A DNA stretch of 55,202 nt from Pseudomonas juntendi (GTDB taxonomy: Bacteria > Pseudomonadota > Gammaproteobacteria > Pseudomonadales > Pseudomonadaceae), in assembly GCF_009932375.1 (NCBI RefSeq), contig NZ_BLJG01000006.1, forward strand, positions 1 through 55,202, written 5' to 3'. How positions within the stretch are numbered: position 1 is the first letter of the stretch; every line of letters begins with the position of its first letter. A program made the position numbers and the translations under genes. Below are positions 19,461-29,056 of this stretch, piece after piece. The notes below the pieces were generated by a model. That model saw only the letters and a list, made by a program, of their open reading frames with translations, was not told where the DNA came from and ran no database searches.

Positions 19461-20738
19461 GTGGACGAATACCAGCAGACCATCCGCGCCCTGTCCGACC
19501 GCATCGTCGCGGCGCAAACACCGATTCGGGTGCTGGATGCGGTGAAGTGGGACGACAGCATTCGGCAGGGCTTCCTGCAGGGCAAGGGCAAGGAGCCGCC
19601 AGCGGTCGACCGCGCCTATTACCAGTCGCGGCCCCTGTCGTTCGACTCCAGCGCCGTCAAGGCCGAGTTTCAGGGGATCGAGCGCGACATCATTCGCCAG
19701 CTAGGCCAGTTCAACCCCGTTGGGCAGATCATGAAGCGCATGTGCCGCGAGTACCGCATGGTAGTGCGCATGCTCGAAGCCCGTGGCACCGAGGAGTTCG
19801 GCCTGATCTCCCAGGAGTTGTATGGCGCCGCTTCCGACGCCTTTCATGCCGGTGATCCGACCTTGGCCGACCTCGGCCTGATGCTGTCGGACTACCTGAA
19901 CAACATCGATGGCCGCGGCGACCTGAAGGACGAACCGAAGAACCTGACCGCCAAAGAGGCTGTCGATACCCTACAGCGGCGCTTGAACACGGTGTTCGGT
20001 GAAGCCGAAGGCACCATCCGTGTGTTCGAGTCCGACGGCATTGTCGCTGACGCCGCCGCTGGCGCCGACTATATCAAGGTGCGCGCCGATGCCATGTTCA
20101 ATGCCCGTGACGTGCGGGCGCTGGAAGTGCACGAAGGGCTGGTGCACGTCGGCACCACGCTCAATGGCCTGAACCAGCCGATCTGCACCTTCCTGGCCAA
20201 GGGCCCGCCCTCGTCGACGGTGACCCAGGAAGGCCTGGCCATCCTCATGGAGGTGATTGCCTTTGCCTCCTACCCCAGCCGCCTGCGCAAGCTCACCAAC
20301 CGCACCCGTGCCATCCACATGGTCGAGGAGGGCGCCGACTTCATGCAGGTGTACGGCTTCTTCCGCGAGCAGGGCTTCGAGATGGGGCAAAGCTACAGCA
20401 ACGCCAGCCGGGTATTCCGCGGCTCGGTGCCCAACGGCCTGCCATTTACCAAGGACTTGTCCTACCTCAAGGGCTTCATCATGGTTTACAACTACATTCA
20501 GTTGGCTGTGAAGAAGGGCAAGCTCGAACAGATACCGCTGCTGTTCTGCGGCAAGACCACCCTGGAAGACATGCGCACTTTGCGTCAACTGGTCGAGGAG
20601 GGGCTGGTCGAACCGCCCAAGTACTTGCCCGAACAGTTCCGTGACCTCAACGCGCTGTCGGCCTGGATGTGCTTCTCCAACTTCCTCAACCACCTGAGCC
20701 TGGATCGCATTGAAGCCGACTACGCGAATATTCTCTGA
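19461..20738 (+). CDS. DUF1704 (QEGLA-motif) putative metallocarboxypeptidase
   Basis: A 425-residue protein of the family annotated 'flavohemoglobin expression-modulating QEGLA motif protein' (DUF1704). It carries HEGLVH at residues 224-229 (HExxxH) and QEGLA at 256-260; together these look like a gluzincin-type zinc site with Glu257 as third ligand. Eukaryotic DUF1704 members (MATCAP/KIAA0895L) are tyrosine carboxypeptidases acting on tubulin, so a bacterial carboxypeptidase role is a fair inference; the substrate is unknown. It has no signal peptide and is probably cytoplasmic. The start is GTG with AAAGGAG 6 bases upstream. Its last 29 bases overlap the next gene. Confidence 0.85.
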   Translation: MDEYQQTIRALSDRIVAAQTPIRVLDAVKWDDSIRQGFLQGKGKEPPAVDRAYYQSRPLSFDSSAVKAEFQGIERDIIRQLGQFNPVGQIMKRMCREYRMVVRMLEARGTEEFGLISQELYGAASDAFHAGDPTLADLGLMLSDYLNNIDGRGDLKDEPKNLTAKEAVDTLQRRLNTVFGEAEGTIRVFESDGIVADAAAGADYIKVRADAMFNARDVRALEVHEGLVHVGTTLNGLNQPICTFLAKGPPSSTVTQEGLAILMEVIAFASYPSRLRKLTNRTRAIHMVEEGADFMQVYGFFREQGFEMGQSYSNASRVFRGSVPNGLPFTKDLSYLKGFIMVYNYIQLAVKKGKLEQIPLLFCGKTTLEDMRTLRQLVEEGLVEPPKYLPEQFRDLNALSAWMCFSNFLNHLSLDRIEADYANIL

Positions 20739-21633
20739 GTACTGCCGCCCGCTGCTGCTGGGGCTGGTGCTGCTGGCCCTGGGCGGCTGCAGCAGCCTGC
20801 TGTTCTACCCCGAGCGCGGGCAGGCGTTCACCCCTGAACGCGCCAAGCTGGCGTACCGTGATGTCACCCTGACCACTGCCGATGGCGTTCGCCTGCACGG
20901 CTGGTGGCTGCCGGCCAAGCCGGGTGTCGATGTCAAGGGTACGGTGCTGCACCTGCACGGCAACGGCGGCAACCTGCCCGGGCACCTGGGTGGTAGCTAT
21001 TGGCTGCCGGAGCAGGGTTACCAGGTGCTGATGGTCGACTACCGCGGCTATGGCCTGTCTGAGGGCAAACCGAGCCTGCCAGAGGTATACCACGACATCG
21101 CCGCGGCCATGACCTGGCTGGACCAGGCGCCCGAGGCCAAGGGCAAGCCGCTGGTGTTGCTGGGGCAGAGCCTGGGCGGCGCCATGGCGATTCATTACCT
21201 GGCAGGCCACCCGGAGCAGCGCCAGCGCTTCGCTGCCCTGGTATTCGACGGGGTGCCGGCCAGCTACCGGGCGGTGGGGCGCTATGCCCTCAGTACCTCG
21301 TGGATGACCTGGCCATTGCAGGTGCCACTGTCGTGGCTGGTGCCCGACGGCGACAGCGCGATCCGCTCGATCGAGCAACTGCGCAGTCCACCCAAGCTGT
21401 TCTTCCAGAGCATTGATGACGACCTGGTGCCGCTGGAAAACGGTATCCGCCTGTATCAGCACGCGCCACCGCCGCGGGTGCTGCAACTGACCCGAGGTGG
21501 CCATGTGCAGACCTTCGCCGACCCTACATGGCGCCAGGTGATGTTGCGCTTCCTCGATGACCCTAGCCATTTCAACGGCCTGCGGCGGCTCGCCGAAGTG
21601 CCTGATTACCCTGACGAGAAGAACACCCAATGA
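20710..21633 (+). CDS. Alpha/beta-hydrolase lipoprotein (BEM46-like)
   Basis: A 307-residue hydrolase with a lipoprotein signal peptide (LLLGLVLLALGGC, Cys27), so it is probably membrane-anchored facing the periplasm. The alpha/beta-hydrolase core shows the oxyanion HGNGGN, nucleophile elbow GQSLGG, an acid near DDDLVP and catalytic His in GGHVQ. The only start that keeps a full signal peptide is TTG at 20710, inside the QEGLA gene; GTG 20767 would cut the signal peptide. Translation is probably coupled to the gene before and, by an ATGA overlap, to the gene after. Substrate unknown, likely an ester or lipid. Confidence 0.82.
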   Translation: MKPTTRIFSEYCRPLLLGLVLLALGGCSSLLFYPERGQAFTPERAKLAYRDVTLTTADGVRLHGWWLPAKPGVDVKGTVLHLHGNGGNLPGHLGGSYWLPEQGYQVLMVDYRGYGLSEGKPSLPEVYHDIAAAMTWLDQAPEAKGKPLVLLGQSLGGAMAIHYLAGHPEQRQRFAALVFDGVPASYRAVGRYALSTSWMTWPLQVPLSWLVPDGDSAIRSIEQLRSPPKLFFQSIDDDLVPLENGIRLYQHAPPPRVLQLTRGGHVQTFADPTWRQVMLRFLDDPSHFNGLRRLAEVPDYPDEKNTQ

Positions 21634-21956
21634 GTGAAGAACGCAACGCCATCCCGCTGATCCTGACGGGTGTGGGCAGCATCATCGTGACGGTGGGCGC
21701 CTTGTGGTACTACGGCTACCTGCATTTCGCCAAACCCGAGGATGCCCTGTTGTTGCAGGATTACACCATGCTCAAGACCGTCCCCGGCGAGGATTACAAG
21801 GTTTCGCTGGACCCGGCACCGCAAGTGGCGCAGTGCGTGGACGGTGTATTGGTGCTGTTCGATACCCAGCAGAAAGGCCTGACGGGCGTGCTGGTGGACA
21901 ACCGCAAGCGTGCAGTGCGCTGCATGGGTGAGGAAACGCCGCAGCAGGTACAGTGA
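21630..21956 (+). CDS. Small single-pass membrane protein of unknown function
   Basis: A 108-residue protein with one N-terminal transmembrane helix (about 8-30, IPLILTGVGSIIVTVGALWY) and a soluble tail of about 75 residues holding two Cys (AQCVDG, RCMGEE) that could form a disulfide if periplasmic. It overlaps the hydrolase stop by 4 bases and ends the operon before a strong terminator. I do not recognise the family. Confidence 0.75.
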   Translation: MSEERNAIPLILTGVGSIIVTVGALWYYGYLHFAKPEDALLLQDYTMLKTVPGEDYKVSLDPAPQVAQCVDGVLVLFDTQQKGLTGVLVDNRKRAVRCMGEETPQQVQ

Positions 21957-21968
21957 GCGGCAGCGAAA

Positions 21969-22005
21969 CAAAAAAAAGCCCCGCGTCGATCGCGGGGCTT
22001 TCTCT
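21969..22005. terminator. Bidirectional rho-independent terminator
   Basis: GCCCCGCG and CGCGGGGC pair around TCGAT, with an A-run before and TTTCT after, between the QEGLA operon (plus) and the OmpA-domain gene (minus), so it can serve both. Confidence 0.9.
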
Positions 22006-22020
22006 GTCAGCTGGCCAGTA

Positions 22021-22812
22021 TTACTGCTTGGCCTGGCTCATGGAGCGCGGCTGCACCGGCTGGTTGTCGTTGGAGATGGTCACCTCCACACGACGGTTCT
22101 GTGCACGCCCGGAGTTGCTGGAGTTGTCCGCAACTGGGTACTCCTTGCCGTAGCCTTGGGCCACGATGCGCGCTGGGTCTACGCCGGCGCGCACCAGGGC
22201 CATGCGTACGCTGTTGGCGCGGCGCTCGGACAGGCTCTGGTTGTAGCTGGCCGAGCCGACGCTGTCGGTGTAGCCCTCTACGATCACCTTGCGCTCAGGG
22301 TTTTCCTGAAGGAACTGGGCCAGTTTGGTGATGTTCGGGTACGCGTTGCCTTTCAGCTCGGCCTTGTTGAAGTCGAACAGCACGTCACCGAAGGTCACCA
22401 GCGTACCGCGGTCGGTCTGCTTGGCGTTCAGGCTGTTCTGCAGCTTGGCGATCTGGGCATCGCGGGCATCCAGCTTGGCCTGGGCACGCTGGGCGGCTGC
22501 GTTCTTCAGCTCACCCTCGGCAGTACGCAGGGCAATGGTCTGCTTGGCCACTTCGACGCGCTGGTTGGTCAGGTAGGCCAGCTGGTCGACTTTCTTCTCG
22601 TCTTCACGGTCCATGTAGGCCTTGTCGGCCTTGTTCAGCCAATCCTGGGCATCCTTGGTTTCCAGCGCGGCGACTTTGCTCGCCTGTGGATCGCTCTGCA
22701 GGGCCGAGAAGTTGGTGCGGGCGGCTTCCAGGTTGGCGTTAGGGTCGTGCGAGCACGCAGCAAGACCGACGCTCAGGGCCAGCAGGGCGGGAATCATGAC
22801 GTAATTGCGCAT
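22021..22812 (-). CDS. DUF4398-OmpA domain lipoprotein
   Basis: A cell-envelope lipoprotein of about 263 residues. The signal peptide ends at AACSHD (acylated Cys). The next part is a helical DUF4398 region (LEAARTNFSALQSDPQASKV) with a coiled coil to about residue 135. The C-terminal OmpA domain (VTFGDVLFDFNKAELKG, EGYTDSVGSASYNQSLSERR) should bind peptidoglycan. ATG 22812 has AAAGG 9 bases upstream; ATG 22821 adds three residues but has the AAAGG too close. It lies 50 bases after, and is probably cotranscribed with, the DUF4398-only lipoprotein. Confidence 0.87.
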   Translation of the reverse strand: MRNYVMIPALLALSVGLAACSHDPNANLEAARTNFSALQSDPQASKVAALETKDAQDWLNKADKAYMDREDEKKVDQLAYLTNQRVEVAKQTIALRTAEGELKNAAAQRAQAKLDARDAQIAKLQNSLNAKQTDRGTLVTFGDVLFDFNKAELKGNAYPNITKLAQFLQENPERKVIVEGYTDSVGSASYNQSLSERRANSVRMALVRAGVDPARIVAQGYGKEYPVADNSSNSGRAQNRRVEVTISNDNQPVQPRSMSQAKQ

Positions 22813-22862
22813 AGTGTTCATCCTTTGATCGTGTGCGAAGGCTAAGGTTGGCGGGGCAGGGC

Positions 22863-23261
22863 TCACTGAGCGCTGCGCAGGCCTTCCTCACGTACGTCCT
22901 GAACGCCCTGGCGGGCATCCTGCACGGCCTTCTGAGCCTTGGCCGCCTGGGCCTTGCGTTCGGCCAGGCGTGCGTCCCATTCGGCCTGTTCGGCCAGGCG
23001 CTTGGCTTCGTCGTACTTCTTGTCGTGCATGGCGATTTCAGCCTGCTTGAACTTGTCTTGCGCGGCTTTCATTTCCACGGCGGCGAACTCGGTGCCGCCA
23101 GCGCTGACAGCGGAATTCACGGCGGACTGGGTAACCGCATATTGCTCGGTAGGCGGGTTGCCCGCACAGCCGGCCAGGACCAGGCTACTGCCCAGGGCCA
23201 GCGCGGCCAGCTTGAACCCGCGCACATGAGTGGATGACGGTTTGCTAGTGCGGGTTTTCAT
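22863..23261 (-). CDS. DUF4398 lipoprotein
   Basis: A 132-residue lipoprotein with signal peptide ending SLVLAGCAG and a single helical DUF4398 domain rich in Ala, Glu, Lys and Gln (FAAVEMKAAQDKFKQAEIAM, then a coiled coil to the end). ATG 23261 (MKTRTSK) has GGAG 9 bases upstream; ATG 23276 lacks a clear ribosome-binding site. It is the first gene of a two-gene unit with the OmpA-domain protein, whose N-terminal half it resembles. Role unknown, probably envelope structure. Confidence 0.83.
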   Translation of the reverse strand: MKTRTSKPSSTHVRGFKLAALALGSSLVLAGCAGNPPTEQYAVTQSAVNSAVSAGGTEFAAVEMKAAQDKFKQAEIAMHDKKYDEAKRLAEQAEWDARLAERKAQAAKAQKAVQDARQGVQDVREEGLRSAQ

Positions 23262-23581
23262 GGTGGTCAGCTCCATTGGATCACTCCTGATAACGATGTC
23301 CGTAGCAGTCCATCGCTCATTCCCTGACAAGTCCGCGCGCTTGGAATCAACGGTGCACAACGGCAGGTGTGCAGGGTTTTAGCGTGATGGCTATTAGCTG
23401 TGACTCAGAGTTTTTTTGGATAGTTCCGAAAAATTTCTGACCCGGTGGAGGGTTTTTGCAGAGTGCCCGAGGCAATTGAAGCGGGTGGCGGACGGCGCGG
23501 CCAATGTTCGTCTCGGCGCATGTGCTGCCCGAGATCAGGCGCCGCGCGGGCGGCGCCTGATCACTCAAGGCTGCGCAAGGC
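23262..23581. other. Intergenic region, 320 bases
   Basis: No gene is supported here. It should hold the promoter of the DUF4398 pair (minus strand), but no convincing -35/-10 pair was found. It contains the hairpin at 23533-23562. Confidence 0.6.
23533..23562. terminator. Strong hairpin, possible terminator
   Basis: A perfect 12-base stem, GATCAGGCGCCG / CGGCGCCTGATC, with a 6-base loop, 20 bases past the stop of the minus-strand gene at 23582. There is no T-run, so it may be a processing or transcript-stabilising hairpin. Confidence 0.55.
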
Positions 23582-23929
23582 CTACGCCCCTGGCTCTTCA
23601 CTGCCCTCGGTGGTAAGGCTGTGCAGATGCTGCTTCGACAGCGACAAAAACCGCGGTGTCGGCCCCACATCCTCATACATCGGGTCACCTTCTTCATCGG
23701 TGGCGATGACCTGGCGACCGGGCACATAGGGAAAACTGGCTTCCACTTCTTCAAGCGCGGCCGCGACCAGTTCGCCGAGCAGTTCCTCGGCGGTACGTTT
23801 GGGGTACATGTCGATCAGCGCGGCCAGGCGCGCTTCGGACTCCAGGTCCAGATGCAGGACATGGCCGGTACGGCTCAAGGTGCCGGCGGCATTCTGTTCC
23901 CAGTGCTGGGCGAGTTCACGGATTTTCAT
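23582..23929 (-). CDS. Conserved small protein of unknown function
   Basis: A 115-residue soluble protein with no signal peptide or membrane helix. The N-terminus is helical ([16 protein letters not shown]) and the middle has an acidic conserved-looking segment ([20 protein letters not shown]). Similar pseudomonad proteins carry labels such as pilin assembly or pili component (from memory), but nothing in the sequence supports a pilus role. It is transcribed divergently from ppc. Confidence 0.75.
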   Translation of the reverse strand: MKIRELAQHWEQNAAGTLSRTGHVLHLDLESEARLAALIDMYPKRTAEELLGELVAAALEEVEASFPYVPGRQVIATDEEGDPMYEDVGPTPRFLSLSKQHLHSLTTEGSEEPGA

Positions 23930-24063
23930 GATGACCTCTGGTTACGCCTCGAAGGCTGCATGGCATGGGAGTGCTCAACCTTCACTTTAGTTTGCTTTGG
24001 CCGATCCCTGCTTGCCATCGCTGCTTGGCTGGGGGCACTCTTGGGTGAATGTCACCGCCCCAA

Positions 24064-24148
24064 TGTGGGAGCGGGCATGCCCGCGAACACCGGCGAAGCC
24101 GGTGCCAGCCACCGCGTTGGATCTTTCGCGGGCATGCCCGCCCCCACA
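24064..24148. repeat. REP-type inverted repeat
   Basis: Arms at 24064-24087 and 24125-24148 (24 bases, one mismatch) with the GCGGGCATGCCCGC core; an inner hairpin ACCGGCGAAGCCGGT separates them. It is about 45 bases upstream of the ppc start, so the ppc promoter is probably inside or before it. Confidence 0.8.
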
Positions 24149-24193
24149 GGAAGGGCGTGGAGCCTGGAAGGGATGCAACGGAGAGAGGGGCCA

Positions 24194-26821
24194 ATGACCG
24201 ATATCGATGTGCGCTTGCGTGAAGATGTGCATGTGTTGGGTGAACTGCTGGGCGAGACCATCCGCCAACAGCATGGCGATGCATTCCTGCAGAAGATCGA
24301 AGCCATTCGCCACAGCGCCAAGGCCGACCGTCGCGGCCCCGGGGAGCAACTGAGTTCGACCCTGGCAGACCTTGCCGAAGAAGACCTGCTACCCGTGGCC
24401 AGGGCCTTCAACCAGTTCCTCAACCTGGCCAACATGGCCGAGCAGTACCAGTTGATCCGCCGCCGCGATGCCGACCAGCCCGAGCCGTTCGAAGCGCGGG
24501 TTTTGCCCGAGTTGCTGGCGCGGCTGAAGCAGGCCGGGCACAGCAACGATGCCCTGGCCCGGCAGCTGGCCAAGCTGGACATCCAGCTGGTGCTCACGGC
24601 ACACCCCACCGAAGTGGCGCGGCGCACGCTGATCCAAAAGTACGATGCCATTGCCGGCCAGCTGGCTGCACAGGACCACCGCGACCTGACCCCGGCAGAG
24701 CGCGAGCACGTGCGCGAACGCCTGCGCCGGTTGATCGCCGAGGCCTGGCACACCGAGGAAATCCGGCGCACCCGGCCAACCCCGGTCGACGAGGCCAAGT
24801 GGGGCTTCGCCGTGATCGAGCATTCGTTATGGCACGCCATCCCCAGCCACCTGCGCAAGGTCGACAAGGCCTTGTTGGACGCTACCGGGCTGCGCCTGCC
24901 GCTGGAGGCCGCCCCTATCCGCTTTGCCTCGTGGATGGGCGGGGACCGCGACGGCAACCCCAACGTGACCGCCGTGGTGACCCGCGAGGTGCTGCTGCTG
25001 GCCCGCTGGATGGCTGCCGACCTGTTCCTACGCGACATCGATGCGTTGGCCGCCGAGTTGTCCATGCAGCAGGCCAACGCCGCCCTGCGCCAGCAGGCCG
25101 GCGACAGCGCTGAACCCTACCGGGCGGTGCTCAAGCAGTTGCGCGACCGCTTGCGCGCAACGCGTGCCTGGGCGCACTCGGCGTTGAACAGCAGCCAGCC
25201 GCCCAGCGCCGAGGTGCTGGTCGACAATCGTGACCTGATTGCCCCACTGGAACTGTGCTACCAGTCCCTGCATGAGTGCGGCATGGGCGTTATCGCCGAG
25301 GGGCCGCTGCTGGACTGCTTGCGCCGCGCGGTCACATTCGGCCTGTTCCTTGGTCGGCTCGACGTGCGCCAGGACGCGGCCCGGCACCGTGACGCCCTGA
25401 CCGAAATCACCGATTACCTGGGCCTGGGCCGCTACGCCGACTGGGATGAAGAGCAGCGCATCGAATTCCTCCAGGCCGAGCTGAAAAACCGCCGGCCGCT
25501 GCTGCCGGCACACTTCAAGCCGCAGGCGGATACGGCCGAGGTGCTGGCCACCTGCCGCGTAGTGGCGGGTGCACCCGCTGCCTCGTTGGGCTCTTACGTC
25601 ATCTCCATGGCCGGGGCTGCCTCGGATGTGTTGGCGGTACAACTGCTGCTCAAGGAAGCTGGCCTGACCCGGCCGATGCGCGTGGTGCCATTGTTCGAAA
25701 CCCTCGCCGACCTGGACAACGCCGGGCCGGTGATGCAGCGCCTGCTGGGCCTGCCAGGTTACCGTGCAGGGCTGCGCGGCCCGCAGGAGGTCATGATCGG
25801 CTACTCCGACTCCGCCAAGGACGCCGGGACCACGGCAGCGGCCTGGGCGCAGTACCGTGCCCAGGAAAACCTGGTGCGTATCTGTGCCGAGCATCAGGTC
25901 GAACTGCTGCTGTTCCATGGCCGCGGCGGCACTGTGGGCCGTGGCGGTGGGCCTGCCCATGCGGCGATCCTGTCACAGCCACCGGGCTCGGTGGCTGGGC
26001 GTTTCCGTACCACCGAGCAGGGCGAGATGATCCGCTTCAAGTTCGGTTTACCGGGCATTGCCGAGCAAAACCTCAACCTGTACCTGGCTGCCGTACTCGA
26101 AGCCACGCTGTTGCCACCGCCGCCGCCGCAGCCGGCCTGGCGCGAAGTCATGGACCAGCTGGCCGCCGATGGCGTCAAGGCGTACCGCAGTGTGGTGCGG
26201 GACAACCCGGACTTCGTCGAGTATTTCCGCCAGTCGACGCCGGAACAGGAACTGGGGCGCCTGCCACTGGGCAGCCGCCCGGCGAAACGCCGCGCCGGTG
26301 GCATCGAAAGCCTGCGGGCCATCCCATGGATCTTCGGCTGGACCCAGACGCGGCTGATGCTGCCGGCCTGGTTGGGCTGGGAAACCGCGCTGAGCAATGC
26401 CCTGGCGCGTGGCCAAGGCGAACTGCTGGCGCAGATGCGCGAACACTGGCCGTTCTTCCGCACCCGCATCGACATGCTGGAAATGGTACTGGCCAAGGCG
26501 GATGCGCAAATTGCCGAGGCCTACGACGAACGTCTGGTGCAACCGCAGCTGCTGCCTTTGGGGGCGCACCTGCGCGACCTATTGTCGCAGTCTTGCCAGA
26601 TAGTGCTTGGCCTGACCGGGCAGCCGGTGCTACTCGCGCACAGCCCCGAGACACTGGAATTCATCAGCTTGCGTAACACCTACCTGGACCCGCTGCACCG
26701 CCTGCAGGCCGAATTGCTGGCGCGCTCGCGCAGCCGCGAAGCCGCTCTGGACAGCCCATTGGAGCAGGCCTTGCTGGTAACGGTGGCGGGCATCGCCGCC
26801 GGCTTGCGCAACACCGGTTGA
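24194..26821 (+). CDS. ppc: Phosphoenolpyruvate carboxylase
   Basis: An 875-residue anaplerotic enzyme converting PEP and bicarbonate to oxaloacetate. Catalytic segments are [13 protein letters not shown] (active-site His), [24 protein letters not shown] and the mobile-loop [14 protein letters not shown]; the C-terminus ends RNTG as in PEP carboxylases. ATG 24194 ([10 protein letters not shown]) gives the normal length; the open frame runs upstream to 23621 through the REP and the opposite gene and is not coding there. AGAGAGGGG lies just before the ATG. Confidence 0.96.
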   Translation: MTDIDVRLREDVHVLGELLGETIRQQHGDAFLQKIEAIRHSAKADRRGPGEQLSSTLADLAEEDLLPVARAFNQFLNLANMAEQYQLIRRRDADQPEPFEARVLPELLARLKQAGHSNDALARQLAKLDIQLVLTAHPTEVARRTLIQKYDAIAGQLAAQDHRDLTPAEREHVRERLRRLIAEAWHTEEIRRTRPTPVDEAKWGFAVIEHSLWHAIPSHLRKVDKALLDATGLRLPLEAAPIRFASWMGGDRDGNPNVTAVVTREVLLLARWMAADLFLRDIDALAAELSMQQANAALRQQAGDSAEPYRAVLKQLRDRLRATRAWAHSALNSSQPPSAEVLVDNRDLIAPLELCYQSLHECGMGVIAEGPLLDCLRRAVTFGLFLGRLDVRQDAARHRDALTEITDYLGLGRYADWDEEQRIEFLQAELKNRRPLLPAHFKPQADTAEVLATCRVVAGAPAASLGSYVISMAGAASDVLAVQLLLKEAGLTRPMRVVPLFETLADLDNAGPVMQRLLGLPGYRAGLRGPQEVMIGYSDSAKDAGTTAAAWAQYRAQENLVRICAEHQVELLLFHGRGGTVGRGGGPAHAAILSQPPGSVAGRFRTTEQGEMIRFKFGLPGIAEQNLNLYLAAVLEATLLPPPPPQPAWREVMDQLAADGVKAYRSVVRDNPDFVEYFRQSTPEQELGRLPLGSRPAKRRAGGIESLRAIPWIFGWTQTRLMLPAWLGWETALSNALARGQGELLAQMREHWPFFRTRIDMLEMVLAKADAQIAEAYDERLVQPQLLPLGAHLRDLLSQSCQIVLGLTGQPVLLAHSPETLEFISLRNTYLDPLHRLQAELLARSRSREAALDSPLEQALLVTVAGIAAGLRNTG

Positions 26822-26856
26822 GCGCAGGGCCGGGTGCGGCAGTCGGTATGCCATAA

Positions 26857-27729
<873 letters not shown>

Positions 27730-27757
27730 TCCAGCACCTGGCGCACGGTCCGCTTTT

Positions 27758-27874
27758 TGTGGGAGCGGCCTTGTGTCGCGAAAGGGCTGCACAGCAGCCC
27801 CATCAATTTTTGCCACGTCGCTGACACCCTGGGGCCGCTTTGCGGCCCTTTCGCGACACAAGGCCGCTCCCACA
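27758..27874. repeat. Long inverted repeat (REP/BIME-type), second copy
   Basis: Perfect 30-base arms (27758-27787 and 27845-27874) identical in sequence to those at 6354-6473; the central part differs. Lies between adk and tsaB and may end adk transcription. Confidence 0.85.
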
Positions 27875-27894
27875 GGGCCCACACAGCGGCCCCT

Positions 27895-27924
27895 TGGGAC
27901 ACAACGGCGCAGCTGCTCTATAAT
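27895..27924 (+). promoter_or_regulatory. Candidate tsaB promoter
   Basis: A perfect TATAAT at 27919-27924 with TTGGGA at 27895-27900, 18 bases apart, ending 35 bases before the tsaB ATG. It follows directly on the inverted repeat. Confidence 0.6.
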
Positions 27925-27959
27925 GCCGCTCTTTTTCTTCGCACCTGGATACCCGTTCG

Positions 27960-28634
27960 ATGACCACCCTGTTGGCCCTGGATACCGCCACCGAAGCCTG
28001 TTCCGTCGCGCTGCTGCATGACGGCAAGGTAACCAGCCATTACGAGGTAATCCCGCGCATGCATGCCCAGAAGCTGCTGCCGATGATCAAGCAGTTGCTG
28101 GCCGATTCCGGCGTGGCACTGAATGCGCTCGATGCCATCGCCTTTGGCCGGGGCCCGGGTGCGTTCACCGGTGTGCGTATCGCAATCGGTGTGGTACAGG
28201 GGCTGGCGTTCGCCCTCGAGCGCCCGGTGCTGCCGGTCTCCAACCTTGCCGCGCTGGCCCAGGGCGCGTTGCGCGAACAGGGCGTGCAGCAGGTCGCCGC
28301 GGCCATCGATGCGCGTATGGACGAGGTGTACTGGGGGTGCTACCAGGCCACGGCGGGGGAAATGCGCCTGGTCGGCAATGAGGCCGTGTTGCCGCCCGAG
28401 CAGGTGGCGCTGCCGTTAGAGAGCACCGGTGCCTGGTTCGGTGCCGGCACGGGTTGGGGTTATGCCAAACGCCTGGCAGTGAAAGTCGCGGCCAGCGATG
28501 CCCAGGCCCTGCCCAGCGCTGTGGACGTACTGGCCCTGGCCGGTTTTGCCTGGGCGCGTGGCGAGGCAGTTACCGCCGAACAGGCGCAGCCGGTGTATCT
28601 GCGCGACAATGTAGCTACCCCGAAGCAGCAATGA
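27960..28634 (+). CDS. tsaB: tRNA t6A biosynthesis protein TsaB
   Basis: A 224-residue ASKHA-fold protein (LLALDTATEACSVAL at the N-terminus, GRGPGAFTGVRIAIGVVQGLA near residues 60-80). TsaB partners TsaD, TsaE and TsaC to add threonylcarbamoyl to A37 of ANN-decoding tRNAs. TcdA, encoded at 48516 in this window, cyclises that t6A to ct6A. Confidence 0.93.
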   Translation: MTTLLALDTATEACSVALLHDGKVTSHYEVIPRMHAQKLLPMIKQLLADSGVALNALDAIAFGRGPGAFTGVRIAIGVVQGLAFALERPVLPVSNLAALAQGALREQGVQQVAAAIDARMDEVYWGCYQATAGEMRLVGNEAVLPPEQVALPLESTGAWFGAGTGWGYAKRLAVKVAASDAQALPSAVDVLALAGFAWARGEAVTAEQAQPVYLRDNVATPKQQ

Positions 28635-28765
28635 CTGCTGTCCGTCGGTTATTGCCGATCACACTAAAACCTTTTGCGCAATCTGTGGTCCAGTTATCAA
28701 TGAAGCATTAGCGACGGAGCTCTGATGCTGCTAAATTGCCATCATTGATCCCGAGTGCTCATGCC

Positions 28766-29053
28766 ATGCGTATCGACGGTTTCTCATCGCAGTACCCGAT
28801 CAAGCGCACGCCGCGCAAGGCCGCGGTGCGCGAGGATGCGGTCGATGATGCAGAGGTCGTCGATGACCTTGAAGCCGCGCAACCTGAGCCCGCCGCTCGC
28901 CGCCTTGGCGCTGGTCTGCCAGCCCGCCAGCAGGACATGGTTTTCCCTCGCGCCCGTGACCGGCGTACCGCCAATGCCTTGGCCAGTTACCTGAGCACCG
29001 CCGGTTTTACCGACTGGGACATGGAAGTACTAGGGCTCGACCTGTACATTTGA
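28766..29053 (+). CDS. Conserved small protein of unknown function
   Basis: A 95-residue polar protein beginning MRIDGFSSQYPIKR, with an acidic middle (EDAVDDAEVVDDLEAAQPEP) and a C-terminal part (ALASYLSTAGFTDWDMEVLG) that resembles the tail of small pseudomonad FlhB/Bdhl-like unknowns only loosely. The ATG at 28766 is preferred to the in-frame 28736. It ends 3 bases before the DUF72 gene, so they are probably cotranscribed. No function assigned. Confidence 0.65.
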   Translation: MRIDGFSSQYPIKRTPRKAAVREDAVDDAEVVDDLEAAQPEPAARRLGAGLPARQQDMVFPRARDRRTANALASYLSTAGFTDWDMEVLGLDLYI

Positions 29054-29056
29054 TGG

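Noticed and set aside
23621..24193. N-terminal extension of PEP carboxylase to 1066 residues
   Set aside because: It runs through the opposite-strand gene and a REP; ATG 24194 gives the family length and has a ribosome-binding site.
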